Shown: positions 44,001-53,865 of the stretch, one piece after another | Position numbering within the stretch: the stretch's first letter is position 1 | Layout of the letters: every line of letters starts with the position of its first letter | DNA from: Closterium sp. NIES-65 | Taxonomy: Eukaryota > Streptophyta > Zygnematophyceae > Desmidiales > Closteriaceae | Length of the DNA stretch: 64,000 nucleotides | NCBI GenBank assembly: GCA_948144175.1 | Contig: CANXME010000532.1 | Coordinates: 2,049,001 to 2,113,000 of the forward strand | Direction: 5' to 3' | The notes under the pieces: generated by a model | What the model saw: the letters and a program-made list of their open reading frames with translations, nothing else | The model's database searches: none | Told to the model about the DNA's origin: nothing | Position numbers and translations under genes: made by a program

Positions 44001-46989
44001 CAGGTGCTGCTGTCGTAGACCCCCTCCCCCCTCAGGGTGCCGCTCCCTCAGGTGTGTCTCAGGTAGACCCGGTTGAGCCTGTTGAGGTAGCTGTTGACTC
44101 TCGTCCTGCTGCGGGTGCGGAGCCTGGGGGTACTGAGCCTGGGGGTGCTGAGCATGGGGCTGCGGAGCCTGGGGGTGCTGAGCCTGGGGGTGCGGAGTCT
44201 GGGGGTGCTGAGCTTGGGGGTGCGGAGCTTGGGGGTACTGAGCCTGGGGGTGCTGAGCCTGTAGGTGCTGAGCCTGGGGGTGCTGAGCTGCAGAGTCCGG
44301 AGTCTGAGGTTCTGAGTCTGGTGGTGTTGAGCCTCGTAGTCCTACACCTGGAGGAGCCCTCTCCTCGGAGCAGCTGGGTGAGTGGTACTTACAGTACTGC
44401 AGCCTCAGGAGAGGTACCTCTGGAGCCAGGAGTACTACTGGGACTGGTGCTAGTGCTTCTCCTCCTAGTCGGGAGCTCCCCTCCCGTGAGCGGATCCGTG
44501 AGTGGTACGAGCGGCGCTGCACTCTTCCGAGTGGTGCGCCTCATGTCGCGGACCCCGCTGCTGCTGGTACTGCTGCTGGTGCTACGGACCCGGGCGTTGG
44601 AGCTGCTGCTGGTGTTGAGGACCCGGGCGTTGGAGGTGCGGCTGGTGCTGAGGACCCGGACGTTGGAGCTGCGGCTGGTGCTGAGGACCCGGACGCTGGT
44701 GCTGCTGCTGGTGCTGAGGACCAGGGCGTTGGAGCTGCGGCTGGTGCTGAGGACCCGGACGCTGGTGCTGCTGCTGGTGCTGAGGACCCAGGAGTTGGGG
44801 CTGCGGCTGGTGCTGAGGACCCGGGAGTTGGAGCTGCTGCTGCTGCTGCGGACCCTGGTTCTGGAGTCACTACACGGTCGCGGCCGTACTTCGTTCCGCT
44901 CCTTCAGCAGGTTCTTGGTCAGCTCCCTCCTCCTTGTCCTCCTCCCTCCTTAGGGTGTCCTCCGTCTGTCCAGCAGCAGTCGCAGCTACCGTCTACCTCC
45001 TCTCTCCCTGGTCCTACTCCTTACACTGGTCCGACTGGAGGTCTTACTGAGCGTCGTGAGCCTGAGTCCCGTCCTGCGTCGCCTGCGTCTCGTCGTGCGT
45101 CGCCTGTCCGTGCAGCTCTCACTGTTAGTCGGGTCCCGCGTAAGCTTCTTCCTGCTATCCCAGGCACTCACCGGATGGTGCTTCGTCCCTCCACTGCTCC
45201 ACAGCATGTCCCACTGCCGTCTCCTCCTGCGTCCTCTCTTCCTGCTCTTGCTGACCCGGGGTCAGACTCCCTTCGTGCTGCCAATCCTACTGTCACGCGT
45301 CTCCTGGCTACTTTTGTCACTGACCCTTCCTTTGAGTCCGCTGCTGCGTCTGCCTTAGTTGCTGAGCTTGTCGACTTTGCTACCACCTGTCGTCTAGACT
45401 ACGCCGCTAGCCTAGTTGCTGAGTCTGAGTCTGTCTGTCCTCCGTCCGTCGGGGGTGAGTGTGCTCTTGGCACTGACGTCCTTGAGGACAGGCAGGAGGA
45501 GTTTGAGTGCATTGCTGCCGCTTTGCCCCATCTCGTGTCCATGCTTGTTGCCCCTGAGGGAGACCCGGATGCACCAGACATCCCGACCCCACGCTCTTAC
45601 GCAGAGGCGATGGCCGGTCCCTACTCCTCTTAGTGGCAGTCAGCCATGGACACAGAGATGGCTTCCTGGAAGTCCACAGGCACCTACGTTGACGAGGTTC
45701 CCCCGCTTGGGGCGAACATCGTCAGTGGCATGTGGATTTTCAGGGTGAAGCGGCCGCCGGGCTCTCCGCCTGTCTTCAAGGCGCGTTACGTTGCACGAGG
45801 CTTCAGTCAGCGAGAGGGAGTTGACTTCTTCCAGACCTTCTCCCCGACCCCGAAGATGACCACTCTTCGGGTTCTGCTGCACGTCGCCGCTCAGCGTGAC
45901 TACGAGCTCCACTCTCTTGACTTCAGCACAGCTTTCCTGCAGGGCAGCTTGCACGAGGAGATCTGGCTGCCCCGCCCACCTGGCTTCACTGGGTCGTTCC
46001 CTCCTGGTACCCAGTGGAGCCTCCGACGGCCAGTCTACGGTCTCCGCCAGGCGCCACGTGAGTGGCACGACACACTGAGGACTACACTTGCGGCTCTTGG
46101 GTTCGCGCCTTCTACTGGTGACCCGTCGCTGTTTCTACGCAGCGACGCCTCACTGCCGCCGTTCTACATCCTCGTGTACGTCGACGACTTGGTCTTTGCC
46201 ACTGCTGACACTGCGGCACTCGCCCACGTGAAGTCGGAGCTGCAGAAGAGACACACGTGCACAGACCTGGGTGAACTGACAAGCTATCTTGGCTTGCGGA
46301 TCACCCGGGACAGAGCACGCCGCACCATCACCTTGACTCAGTCACACATGGTGCAGCAGGTCCTTCAGCGCTTCCGCTTCACGTACTCCTCGCCTCAGCC
46401 CACTCCTCTGCCTACCGGTCACTCGCTCTCAGCTCTGCCTTCGGATGAGTCCGTAGAGTCGAGTGGCCCGTATCCAGAGCTTGGGGGTTGCCTCATGTAC
46501 CTGATGACCTGCACTCGACCTGACCTTGCATACCCTCTTAGCATTCTTGCACGCTATGTCGCTCCCGGCCGTCACCGGAAGGAGCACATGGATGCAACTA
46601 AGAGGGTGTTGCGCTACTTGTGCAGTACGTCGGGCATGGGGCTAGTGCGTGGAGGGCGAGTCCCAGTTGTTCTCACTGGGCACTCAGACGCTTCTTGGGC
46701 AGACGACCAGGCTACTCAGCGGTCGTCTCAGGGTTACACCTTCAGTCTTGGCTCTGGTTCTGTTTCTTGGCGTTCTACTCGCTCTTCTTCTGTTCTCAGC
46801 TCCAGTTGTAAGGCTGAGATCTACGCCACAGCCATGGCGGCCCAAGAGCTACGCTGGCTCACCTACTTGCTGACCGACCTTGGAGAGCGGCCTCGTTCTC
46901 CTCCAGTGCTGTACGTCGACAACAAGGCAGCCATTGCCTTGTGTCAGGAGCACAGACTGGAGCACAGAACGAAGCACATTGCTCTGCGC

Positions 46990-49130
46990 CTCATGCGGAG
47001 CATTCAGTTTGTTTGCGACGAGGATGCACCGATCTCAATGTTCCCGCGCCTCGTTGAGTTTCTGGCCAGGGAGGGTGTTTCTGACATCCCTCAGCAGGGC
47101 TACGGCGTTTACATCACTGAGTGAGTACAGGGCGGTTATGTGATGTAGAGGGTGTGTTCACAACAATTGCGCTGACTTATCCATGTATGCGCTTCTTGCA
47201 AGTACGGTTTCCAGGAGATGGTGAAGGCGATGAGCATTTATCAGCAGCAACAACAGCTGATGTACATACACGCGTCACCGTGGATCGGCATCAGCTTTGA
47301 CGAGAGCACAAACAGAGCGCGCAGGAAGCATCTGGTGGTGTTCGCGACCGAGTTCTTTGCACTGCTAACCGTCCACAAGTGTGACGCTGCTTCTATCTTC
47401 ACCGTCTTGCTGGGCCACTTGGAGACCGTCGGCCTAGATCTGCAGAGGATCGTCGCCATCAGCATCGACGGCGCGGGTGTGATGGTTGGCTGCGAGAGGG
47501 GGCTTGTGGTGCGCCTCCGTGGGCGCATCCCTCATCTCGTCGGCACGTATTGCATCGCACATAGGTAAGCATCGTTTACGTTCATCACCAACTGTTCTAT
47601 CCGACTACTACAAGTGGCCTAATGCTCAAGTGTTTTATTGTGCAGAGAAGTACTAGGTGTGAAGGAGTCGGCGCTGAAGTACAAGGACCTAGACATCGTC
47701 GACGCTGCAATCCGAGGGCTTGGCAACATCGTCACGAAGTCTTCCGTCTAGCATGAGCACTTCAAGGAGCTGCAGCAAGAATTTCACAAGACAAGCCTGG
47801 AGCACCAGGGGCTTTTTGACGAGAGGTGGCTGTCGCGTGGAGATGCTGTGCAACGGCCGTGCAAGGTCCTTGGTGCGCCGGTCGTGGTATTCATTGAGTA
47901 CGGCAACAAGTTGGCCGCCACGCTTCAGACGCTGAAGTTTCACTTCTGCGTCTACTTCTTGGCGGATCTTCTAGCGGGGATCAACGCCCTCAACAAATTC
48001 TTCCAGCGACGGAAAGTAAGTGATTCTTGTATTGCTGGTTCGTGTGCTTTCACTATGCCAAAATTGAACAACCTTTTAACGCAATCTTCATGTTCCCGCC
48101 TCAATCTCAGGTTGACATCACGCTCATGCACTAGGAGGTGGACCGCACGATCGCCTACATCAGGCTGCGCTACGTGGAATACGACAACGGTTTCGGAGGG
48201 GGAGTGAGCAAGCTGCTGTCGCCATTCATCGCACGCGTATGGCCAAAGGGAAAGGAAGATCAAAGTGGACGGCGTGGATGTTGAGGGCGAGCCAACATCG
48301 CATGAGATCAAGCTGAGCAGGAGCCGATAAAAGGGCACAAGTTCGGTGGATCGATGGCCGACTGCATCAAGCTTTGTAAGGCGTTTGCGCTGGAGGTGGC
48401 GACAAATCTGCACACACGCATGTACGGCCTGAAGGACATGGAGGGCAGCAAGCTGTACAAGGTGGAGACGTGGCCAGAAGCGACAGACAAACGGGAGCGA
48501 CGGGTGGTACAGTGGCTGGATGCCAACGCGCGTGTCTTCAAGAACAGGCTGCCAGTTGTGTTGATGTTCACGTGGCAGTCAATTTCCATCCATGTGTTGT
48601 TTGCTAGTGCGAAGTCGGTACACTACTGATTGTGACTTTTGTTTTATGTTCACGTGGCAGGCTTCAACCACCGTACGGCGGAGCTGGAACTGAAGAGCTT
48701 CTGCCACGTCATGTCGCGCCACTACGAGGATGAAGACTTCTACCAATGGCTTTCGAAGATGCTGAAGACCAAGGACTGGCCACGCAGCTTCCCCAACCTG
48801 GTGTCGATGTGGCAGGCGCTTGGAGTGATTCCGTTGAGCACCGTGGAGTGCGAGCGCGGATTCAGCCGTCAAAATGTTATCAAAAGCTGGATGCGCACAT
48901 CGCTCGGCGACGCCCGTCCATCCGAGCTGATGACTCTCAACATGCTGGACTATGAGTACAAATGGCCCGACGTGGTCGTCATATGGCGGAAGCAAAAGAA
49001 GAGGGACCCGCGAAAACAATAACCCCGTACAAGCCCTGTGCTGGAAACGGCAAAGCAATAGTGGAGTCGTCTGATAGCGAGGACAAGCATGATAGATATT
49101 GAGTGACTATAATTTAATTGTTTAATAAAT
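46990..49130 (+). pseudogene. Degraded hAT-superfamily transposase gene
   Basis: hAT-type transposase related in general layout to the ZNF862/KIAA1586-like group (from memory). Probable exons: 46,990-47,123 (MRSIQFVCDEDAPISMFPRL), 47,203-47,564 (WIGISFDESTNRARRKHLVV, IDGAGVMVG), 47,646-48,015, 48,111 to about 48,628, and 48,661-49,022. Introns show GTAAGC...GCAG at 47,565-47,645 and GTAAGT...CTCAG at 48,016-48,110. The last exon carries the C-terminal dimerisation signature LSTVECERGFSRQN. The frame is disabled by a TAG at 47,749-47,751, another at 48,132-48,134 and frame changes around 48,240-48,330. A 15-bp direct repeat (ATGTTCACGTGGCAG) occurs at about 48,563-48,577 and 48,646-48,660. The N-terminal part is missing at the junction with copia E. 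An AATAAA motif lies near 49,124. Confidence 0.82.
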
Positions 49131-49541
49131 CACGTGTAATGAAATTAGACTAAGCGTATTTGCATCAGTGCACAGCATATACCTACACAGATGATCTAGA
49201 GTAAATTTTTCCAGAATTGATGTTACACTGCTCTAGCATTGTGAAGCAAAAACACACACTGCTCGCAAGGGTTTTTGAAAACGCTTCACTGCCAATCGGG
49301 AGTAGGCAAAAACCAAACCTGAGCCCTACAAGGCTGGTACCCATGCTGGGCAGAGCTCTGATCTGTCTTGCACCTGCCAGCTAATTCTGCCATAACGCGA
49401 ACTTTACCTGTCAAATTATAAACATGATCTCCCAGTCCAAATGACTCAAGTCACCCTTTCTGCTCCCTGTCCAAGTTTATATTGTCAAATTACATCATGT
49501 GCATGCTAGGCTACAATGGGGTGCGTCTTAGAGGGTACAAC
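49131..49541. other. Non-coding stretch, possible LTR-core trace at its end
   Basis: AT-rich sequence downstream of the hAT gene without a coding frame. At 49,508-49,541 the words AGGCTACAATGGGGTGCG and GAGGGTACAAC resemble the short-LTR copia core (AGGCTATAGTGGGGTAGC, GGGGTACAAC). This may be an LTR trace into which the hAT-type element at 49,542 inserted. The match is short and uncertain. Confidence 0.35.
49534..49541. repeat. 8-bp target-site duplication, left copy
   Basis: GGTACAAC, repeated exactly at 50,327-50,334 on the other side of the hAT-type element. Confidence 0.85.
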
Positions 49542-50326
49542 CAGGCCCTACGATATCAGGTTATTTTTCCTGAAATTCCTGATTTTCAGGGATTTTTTTG
49601 TACCTACCCTGATTTTCCAGTGTTCAGATTTTTGTGGGACTGATTTTTCAGCCTTTTCCTGCCAGATGACTCTGAACTTTCAGGTTTTTTTTTTTTAGGA
49701 CACTGATTCCACTACGTTGTGCTGAAACTGACACTAAATGAGATTCCTACACGTTCCAAGTGTAGTTGCCAGGAAGTACAGGGAATCTCAGATTCCCGCG
49801 GTGTCAGCAGTGCCTGGCGGTGGCTACGAGACAAATTTGCCCTGTGTCTTTTCACTTTGAGGGCTGCTTTGTTGGCGCGTCTGGTCAGATCATTGGCACA
49901 TGGGTTGACCAATGACAAGGTTGCAACACAGCGAAGCGATGCTGGCAGGCTGCGATGCGATGGTTTCTGGCCTATTGCTTGCACCTGTGGTCCTGTCGCG
50001 TGTTCTGTCTAGGTCGTGCTGGCAAGCACTGATGCATCCAGGCCGCCCATCCGTGCTATCTGCTATCCAGGCTCCCATCCCATTCTGCTCCATGCTTTCC
50101 ATTCGCAGGGGGTTTCCTCGCGTTCCCGCCTGGTGTACCAAGAGGCAGTCAGCCATGTCGTTTAGAAAAAACAGCCTTTTTTCTCAGGGAACACTGATGC
50201 TTCAGGGTTTTTTTTTAAGTGACACTGATTTTTCAGGCTTTTTTTCTAGGTGACAATGTCAATCAGGGATTTCACGCAGAGGGACCCTCATCCATCTACG
50301 TCCCTCAAATTGAATCTGAGGGCCTG
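49542..50326. mobile_element. Complete non-autonomous hAT-type element
   Basis: 785 bp. It starts CAGGCCCT and ends AGGGCCTG (perfect 8-bp inverted ends, weak similarity beyond). It is flanked by an exact 8-bp target duplication GGTACAAC at 49,534-49,541 and 50,327-50,334. An 8-bp duplication and CAGG-type ends are typical of hAT elements. Near both ends (49,556-49,710 and 50,165-50,275) are many degenerate copies of CCTGATTTTCAGG or ACTGATTTTTCAGG followed by T-runs, as expected for subterminal transposase-binding repeats. The centre (49,730-50,160) has no convincing protein, so the element would depend on a transposase supplied elsewhere. The right terminus recurs at 14,188-14,200. Confidence 0.85.
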
Positions 50327-50497
50327 GGTACAACCAACCAGGGCCTCGGATTGGTTTTTGGGCCTCATGATTCCTAGTACAACTATCGCTACCTACCATG
50401 TACGACATTCGCCAACGACTAGCGCTCCTCCATCTCTCCACCCGCGCACCTTTTGGGATCCCTTCGCGCGTTTCACCTGCTTCAAGCCTCGCACTCG
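50327..50497. other. 3' flank of the LRR gene
   Basis: About 170 bases between the hAT-type element (including its right target duplication) and the stop codon of the minus-strand LRR gene. This is the likely 3' untranslated or downstream region. No clear polyadenylation signal was identified. Confidence 0.45.
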
Positions 50498-52616
50498 TTA
50501 CATCATGGCTTCAGCGGGGACACAGGCGGGCAGCGGCGTGCCACACAGCTGCCAGTTGTCGGGCCTGAAGCTCGCCACGGGGAACTTCCTCAGGCAGTAA
50601 GGCACTTCCCAGACCAGACGATTCCCGCCCAGCGCGACCGTCTTCAGCGCCAAGCTGTCGCCCAGATTCCCCGAAATGATCCCTTCGAGGCGGTTATACG
50701 ACAGGTCGAAATCGCGCAGCAAGCACAGCTCGCCGAAGCCGGAGGAAATGGTGCCGAAGAACGCGTATTGGCTGAGGTTGAGACAGTGGAGGAAGCGGAG
50801 TTGCGAGAGCGCGGCGGGGATGGGTCCGGTGAACTTGTTGCTCGAGAGGTCGAGGTCTGTGAGAGGCGCGGCGTCGACACAGGGTGCCAGCATGGCCGCT
50901 GTGAGCTCGCCTTGCAGCCCGTTGTTCGATATGTCCAGCACCGCCGGGCAGTTGACAAGGGTCGGGAGCGCGCCTGGCGGGTTGGCGGGGCAAGGGGGCG
51001 AGGGCGGGTGGGGGAGTGGGGGAGGGGGGAAGGTGGGGGGAGAGAAAGGGGGGGAGGAAGGGAGGGGGGTTTGTAAGGGAAGGCCGGTGAGAATGTTATT
51101 CCGTGCATGGGGCTTGGGGCATGGAGCAGGAGGGGAGAGAATTCAAGACGTTGTTCGATAGGTCCAGCACTGCCGGGCAGTTGACAAGGGTCGGGAGCGC
51201 GCCTGGTGGGGTGGCGGAGCAAGGGAAGAGGGAGGGTGGGGGAGTGGGCAAGGCTTGTGGGGGAGATAAGGGCGGAGGAAGGGAGGGGATTTTGTGAGGG
51301 AAGGGCGGTGGGATTAAGATGATGATGAGAATGTTGTTCCGTGGATGGGGCATGGAGCAGGAGGGGGAGATTATAAGACGTGTGGGTTCACCTGGGTGCC
51401 TGGCACCTCACTACTTCCCTTGTTCCCTTCAGCAAACGCCGCTGCCACCACGCCGTCAAACCGGTTGCTCTGCCCGTACAGCGCGTCCTGGGCGGTCACC
51501 CCAAGCGACCCTTTGAAGGCGTTGTGGCTGAGGTCCAGGTGGCGCAGGGGCAGGTTGTTCAGAGTGGTGGGCACGGTGCCGTCCAGCCCGTTCCACGCCA
51601 CGTTGAGGTGCGTGAGGTTGCCCAGGTTCTGCAGCATCGTTGGCAGCAGCCCTGACAGCCCGTTGTGTGACACGTCCAAGTGCTTGATGCTGTGGGACAG
51701 GGCGACCGGGGTGCGGGGGAAGGTGCCGTGGAGATAATTGTGCTGCAGGTGCAGCTGCTCTAAGGATCGCATGGAGAGGATGGCAGCGGGGATGCGCGTG
51801 CGCAGCTGGTTGCGGCTCAGGTCCATCACCTGCAGCCATGTCATGTGGGTCAGCCCCGCCGGAATAACGCCCCCAATGCGGTTGCCTGCGAGCCTCAGGT
51901 TCACCATGCTGTGCAGCGTAGTCAGCCCCGCGGGGATCGTGCCGGTGAAGCGGTTGAAGCTCAGATCGAGGCTGCGCAGGGTCTTGATGCGGGAGAGGGA
52001 TTTGGGGATGGTGCTGCTGAAGCGGTTGAAGCTCACGTCGAGGCTCTCCAGATTGCGCATGTTGCGGACAGAGGGAGTCCCACATGCGGTTGTGCGCCAG
52101 GTCCACGTGGCGCAGCGTGTGGGAGAAGCTTCTGGGTTTCCGGGGCAGCCAGCCCAAGAGCCCGGCGTTGCGCAAGCGCAGCGTGTGCACGGCGGGGATG
52201 CGGAAGAGGTGGCGCGGCACGCGCGTGCGCAGGCGGTTGAAGCTCAGGTCCAGCGCCGTGAGGTGCTGCAGCTTGGTGAGCGTGCTGGGGATGGCGCCGC
52301 GCAGGCTGTTGCACGACAAGTTGAGCGCCCTCAGGCTACCCAGCGAGCCCAGCGCCGAGTGCAGCGTGCCGTCCAGCATGGTGGGGGCGGGCGGGTCGGC
52401 GCATTGCGAGAATTCGATTTGCACCACGCGCTCGTTCTCGCAGGTGATTCCTCCGCGCTCGCACACTGGAGGCAGCGACCCGCCGCTCGTGTACGCGCCG
52501 GCGGCCTTGAATATCGCATCTACGGCTGACTTGTCGTCCGCGCGCGTGGGGAGGGCCAGGAAAGACGAGAGGAGGAGCAGGAGGAGGGTGGTGACGGGCA
52601 GGCGCTTTGGAGCCAT
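50498..52616 (-). CDS. Secreted leucine-rich-repeat protein gene (one frameshift)
   Basis: The start is the ATG at 52,616, chosen because a signal peptide follows directly: basic MAPKR, then LLLLLLSSFLAL, with likely cleavage after PTRA. A Cys-bearing N-cap (CERGGITCENERVV) and about a dozen LRRs of the plant extracellular type follow (LNLSCNSLRGAIP, LDLSFNRFTGTIP, LDVSHNGLSGLLP). Exon 1 runs to about 51,415 or 51,392. Exon 2 is 50,498-50,973, with acceptor CGCCAG/GC at 50,974. It adds more repeats and the end LCGTPLPACVPAEAMM, with no membrane span or kinase. This resembles secreted LRR proteins or receptor-like proteins that act as recognition or inhibitor proteins in the wall; the ligand is unknown. 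One extra base near 52,067-52,075 changes frame between two well-spaced repeats. It could be a real lesion or a sequencing error. Confidence 0.75.
50974..51391 (-). other. Intron of the LRR gene with a duplicated partial exon
   Basis: The intron region contains a second copy of the start of exon 2, with its acceptor, at about 51,145-51,225. The CCAG/GCGCGCTCCCGACC acceptor and ALPTLVNCPAVLDLSNN coding are nearly identical to those at 50,920-50,980. After SNN the copy diverges and reaches a stop (TEQ-like tail ending near 51,096). Donor choice is uncertain: GTAGTG at 51,414 would keep phase with exon 2, whereas GTGAAC at 51,391 would not. G-rich tracts (GGGAGGG type) separate the two copies. 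Confidence 0.65.
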
Positions 52617-53145
52617 GGGGTTAAGGTGCTGCTTGCACTCACTGGGAATGTCTGGAAGAAAAAGAGAGATGAGTAGTCACGTAAGCTCTGGGTTCTCGGT
52701 CGTCACGTTGAGAGTTGGGTGACGATATGAAAGGAGTCTGGTAGTAGTCGTCTTGTCAGAGGATTTTGCGGGTTTGATATCGAGGGTCGAGATGTCGGAG
52801 GAAATTCGAGGCTGTGACGAACGTCTGGCCTAAGCATGCTCTGTTCGAATTCACGCCCAGAGCGCGGCCCTGCGGACGTCCAAGAAAGCAGGTGCTCGGC
52901 ATCCCTAATTCGCGCTTGGCTGCACATGGCATTCTGTGCCGCGGTGGATGCTTGCGGGTAAGGATGAGTGGAAATGCGCACAGCTGGCGAGAAAGCAGCC
53001 CGCATGCTCACGAGTTTAGAATCACTGCAGTGGGTGATGCGGACGGCTTTCTTGGGGCACAGCGACTCTGTAAGTTCTCGGTGCAGATACCCACCACTCT
53101 TCCCTGCCCAACGCTGCGGGCGACTTGTTTTGAATTAGGGTTTGC
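52617..53145. other. Upstream region of the LRR gene
   Basis: Presumed promoter and 5' untranslated sequence of the minus-strand LRR gene, up to the edge of the chromovirus LTR at 53,146. I see no clear TATA box that I would defend and no other gene. The chromovirus sits about 530 bp upstream of the start codon. Confidence 0.45.
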
Positions 53146-53865
53146 TGTAACAACCACGGCCCTTATAACAACGGGCAACCGTGTGTTAAATATAAAATCC
53201 TCCTTGACAACTTATATAAAATCAAGATACAAGGCTTGAAAGAATCTAGCTAATCCCACCAAGGGATAACCAAGCCTTAAGCTAAGCTTGAAAGATCTTG
53301 AGGAGAGAAGTTGTAGTTGCTGATGAAGCCTTAGCAAATAGAGAGCTTCTTGTAGAACTTGTTCTTAGGAAATCACAATCCTAATTGTGTAGGTCAGCTT
53401 GTTAGGAGAATCCAAGAACTTAGAGAAATCCCATTTCCAAGTTAGATTGTTGGAGTTGGGAAGTGGGAATGGGCCTTGGAAGCTCCAACCCCTTCCACAA
53501 TACCCCTTGGGGCTCTTCCCAACCATGGCTTCCATGGTTGGGGAGCTAGGAGGCTTGGAGCCTAGGTGGCACATTTGTTTGGTTGGGAAAACCCAACTTA
53601 ATTGTGTTGTATGGTTGTTTTATGTTTGGTTGGATTGTAACCACAACTGGCACAATTTGATTGGTTGGGAATCCAACCTTTCCAATCTTCACTTTGATGG
53701 GTTGGAAGTTTCCAAGCCTCAAGGTTGAGGTTTGGAACAACCCAAACCAACCTTCCCCTCCAACTCAACCTCTCCGTTTCCCATCGCGTCATTTCCCATC
53801 GAGCATTCTCTCGATGTTGACTTAGGAAACTAGAGGTAGCTAGGCAGGGTAGGTCATGCGTTACA
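53146..53865 (-). repeat. 3' LTR of chromovirus I
   Basis: 720 bp, plus orientation TGTAACAACCACGG...GCGTTACA. The pol frame ends a few bases inside it. The flank before it is TTTGC (53,141-53,145), a candidate target site, but the far flank of the array is outside the window. Confidence 0.95.

Larger units (their letters stand above)
40330..46990 (+). mobile_element. Copia E (divergent short-LTR family member), 3' end lost
   Basis: Plus-strand copia with 5' LTR (40,330-40,445), primer site TGGTATCAGAGCAGG (40,446-40,460), a TACC microsatellite (about 40,497-40,520), leader arrays (40,535-41,060), gag from ATG 41,119, a polyglycine tract (41,920-42,140), Cys finger (42,215-42,300), protease region near 42,615, HHRLGHP near 43,060, integrase from HMDVWGP near 43,255 to about 43,930, GGAEP spacer (44,110-44,300), a second Leu/Val- or Ala-coding repeat spacer (44,560-44,870), reverse transcriptase (45,640-46,230, YVDDLVF near 46,183) and RNase H. 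It stops at about 46,990 inside RNase H, where hAT sequence begins; no 3' LTR is present. It has a few breaks. Gag is clearly diverged from A-D. Confidence 0.93.

Noticed and set aside
45646-47124. A 492-codon frame that could be read as a host gene fused from reverse transcriptase and a hAT domain.
   Set aside because: Upstream it is ordinary copia E pol and downstream a broken hAT gene; the fusion is best explained by the junction at about 46,990.
50498-52616. LRR receptor kinase.
   Set aside because: No membrane span or kinase domain; the frame stops shortly after the last repeats.
53130-53145. Telomere-like TTAGGGTTT next to the chromovirus LTR.
   Set aside because: A single unit only, in ordinary flanking sequence.
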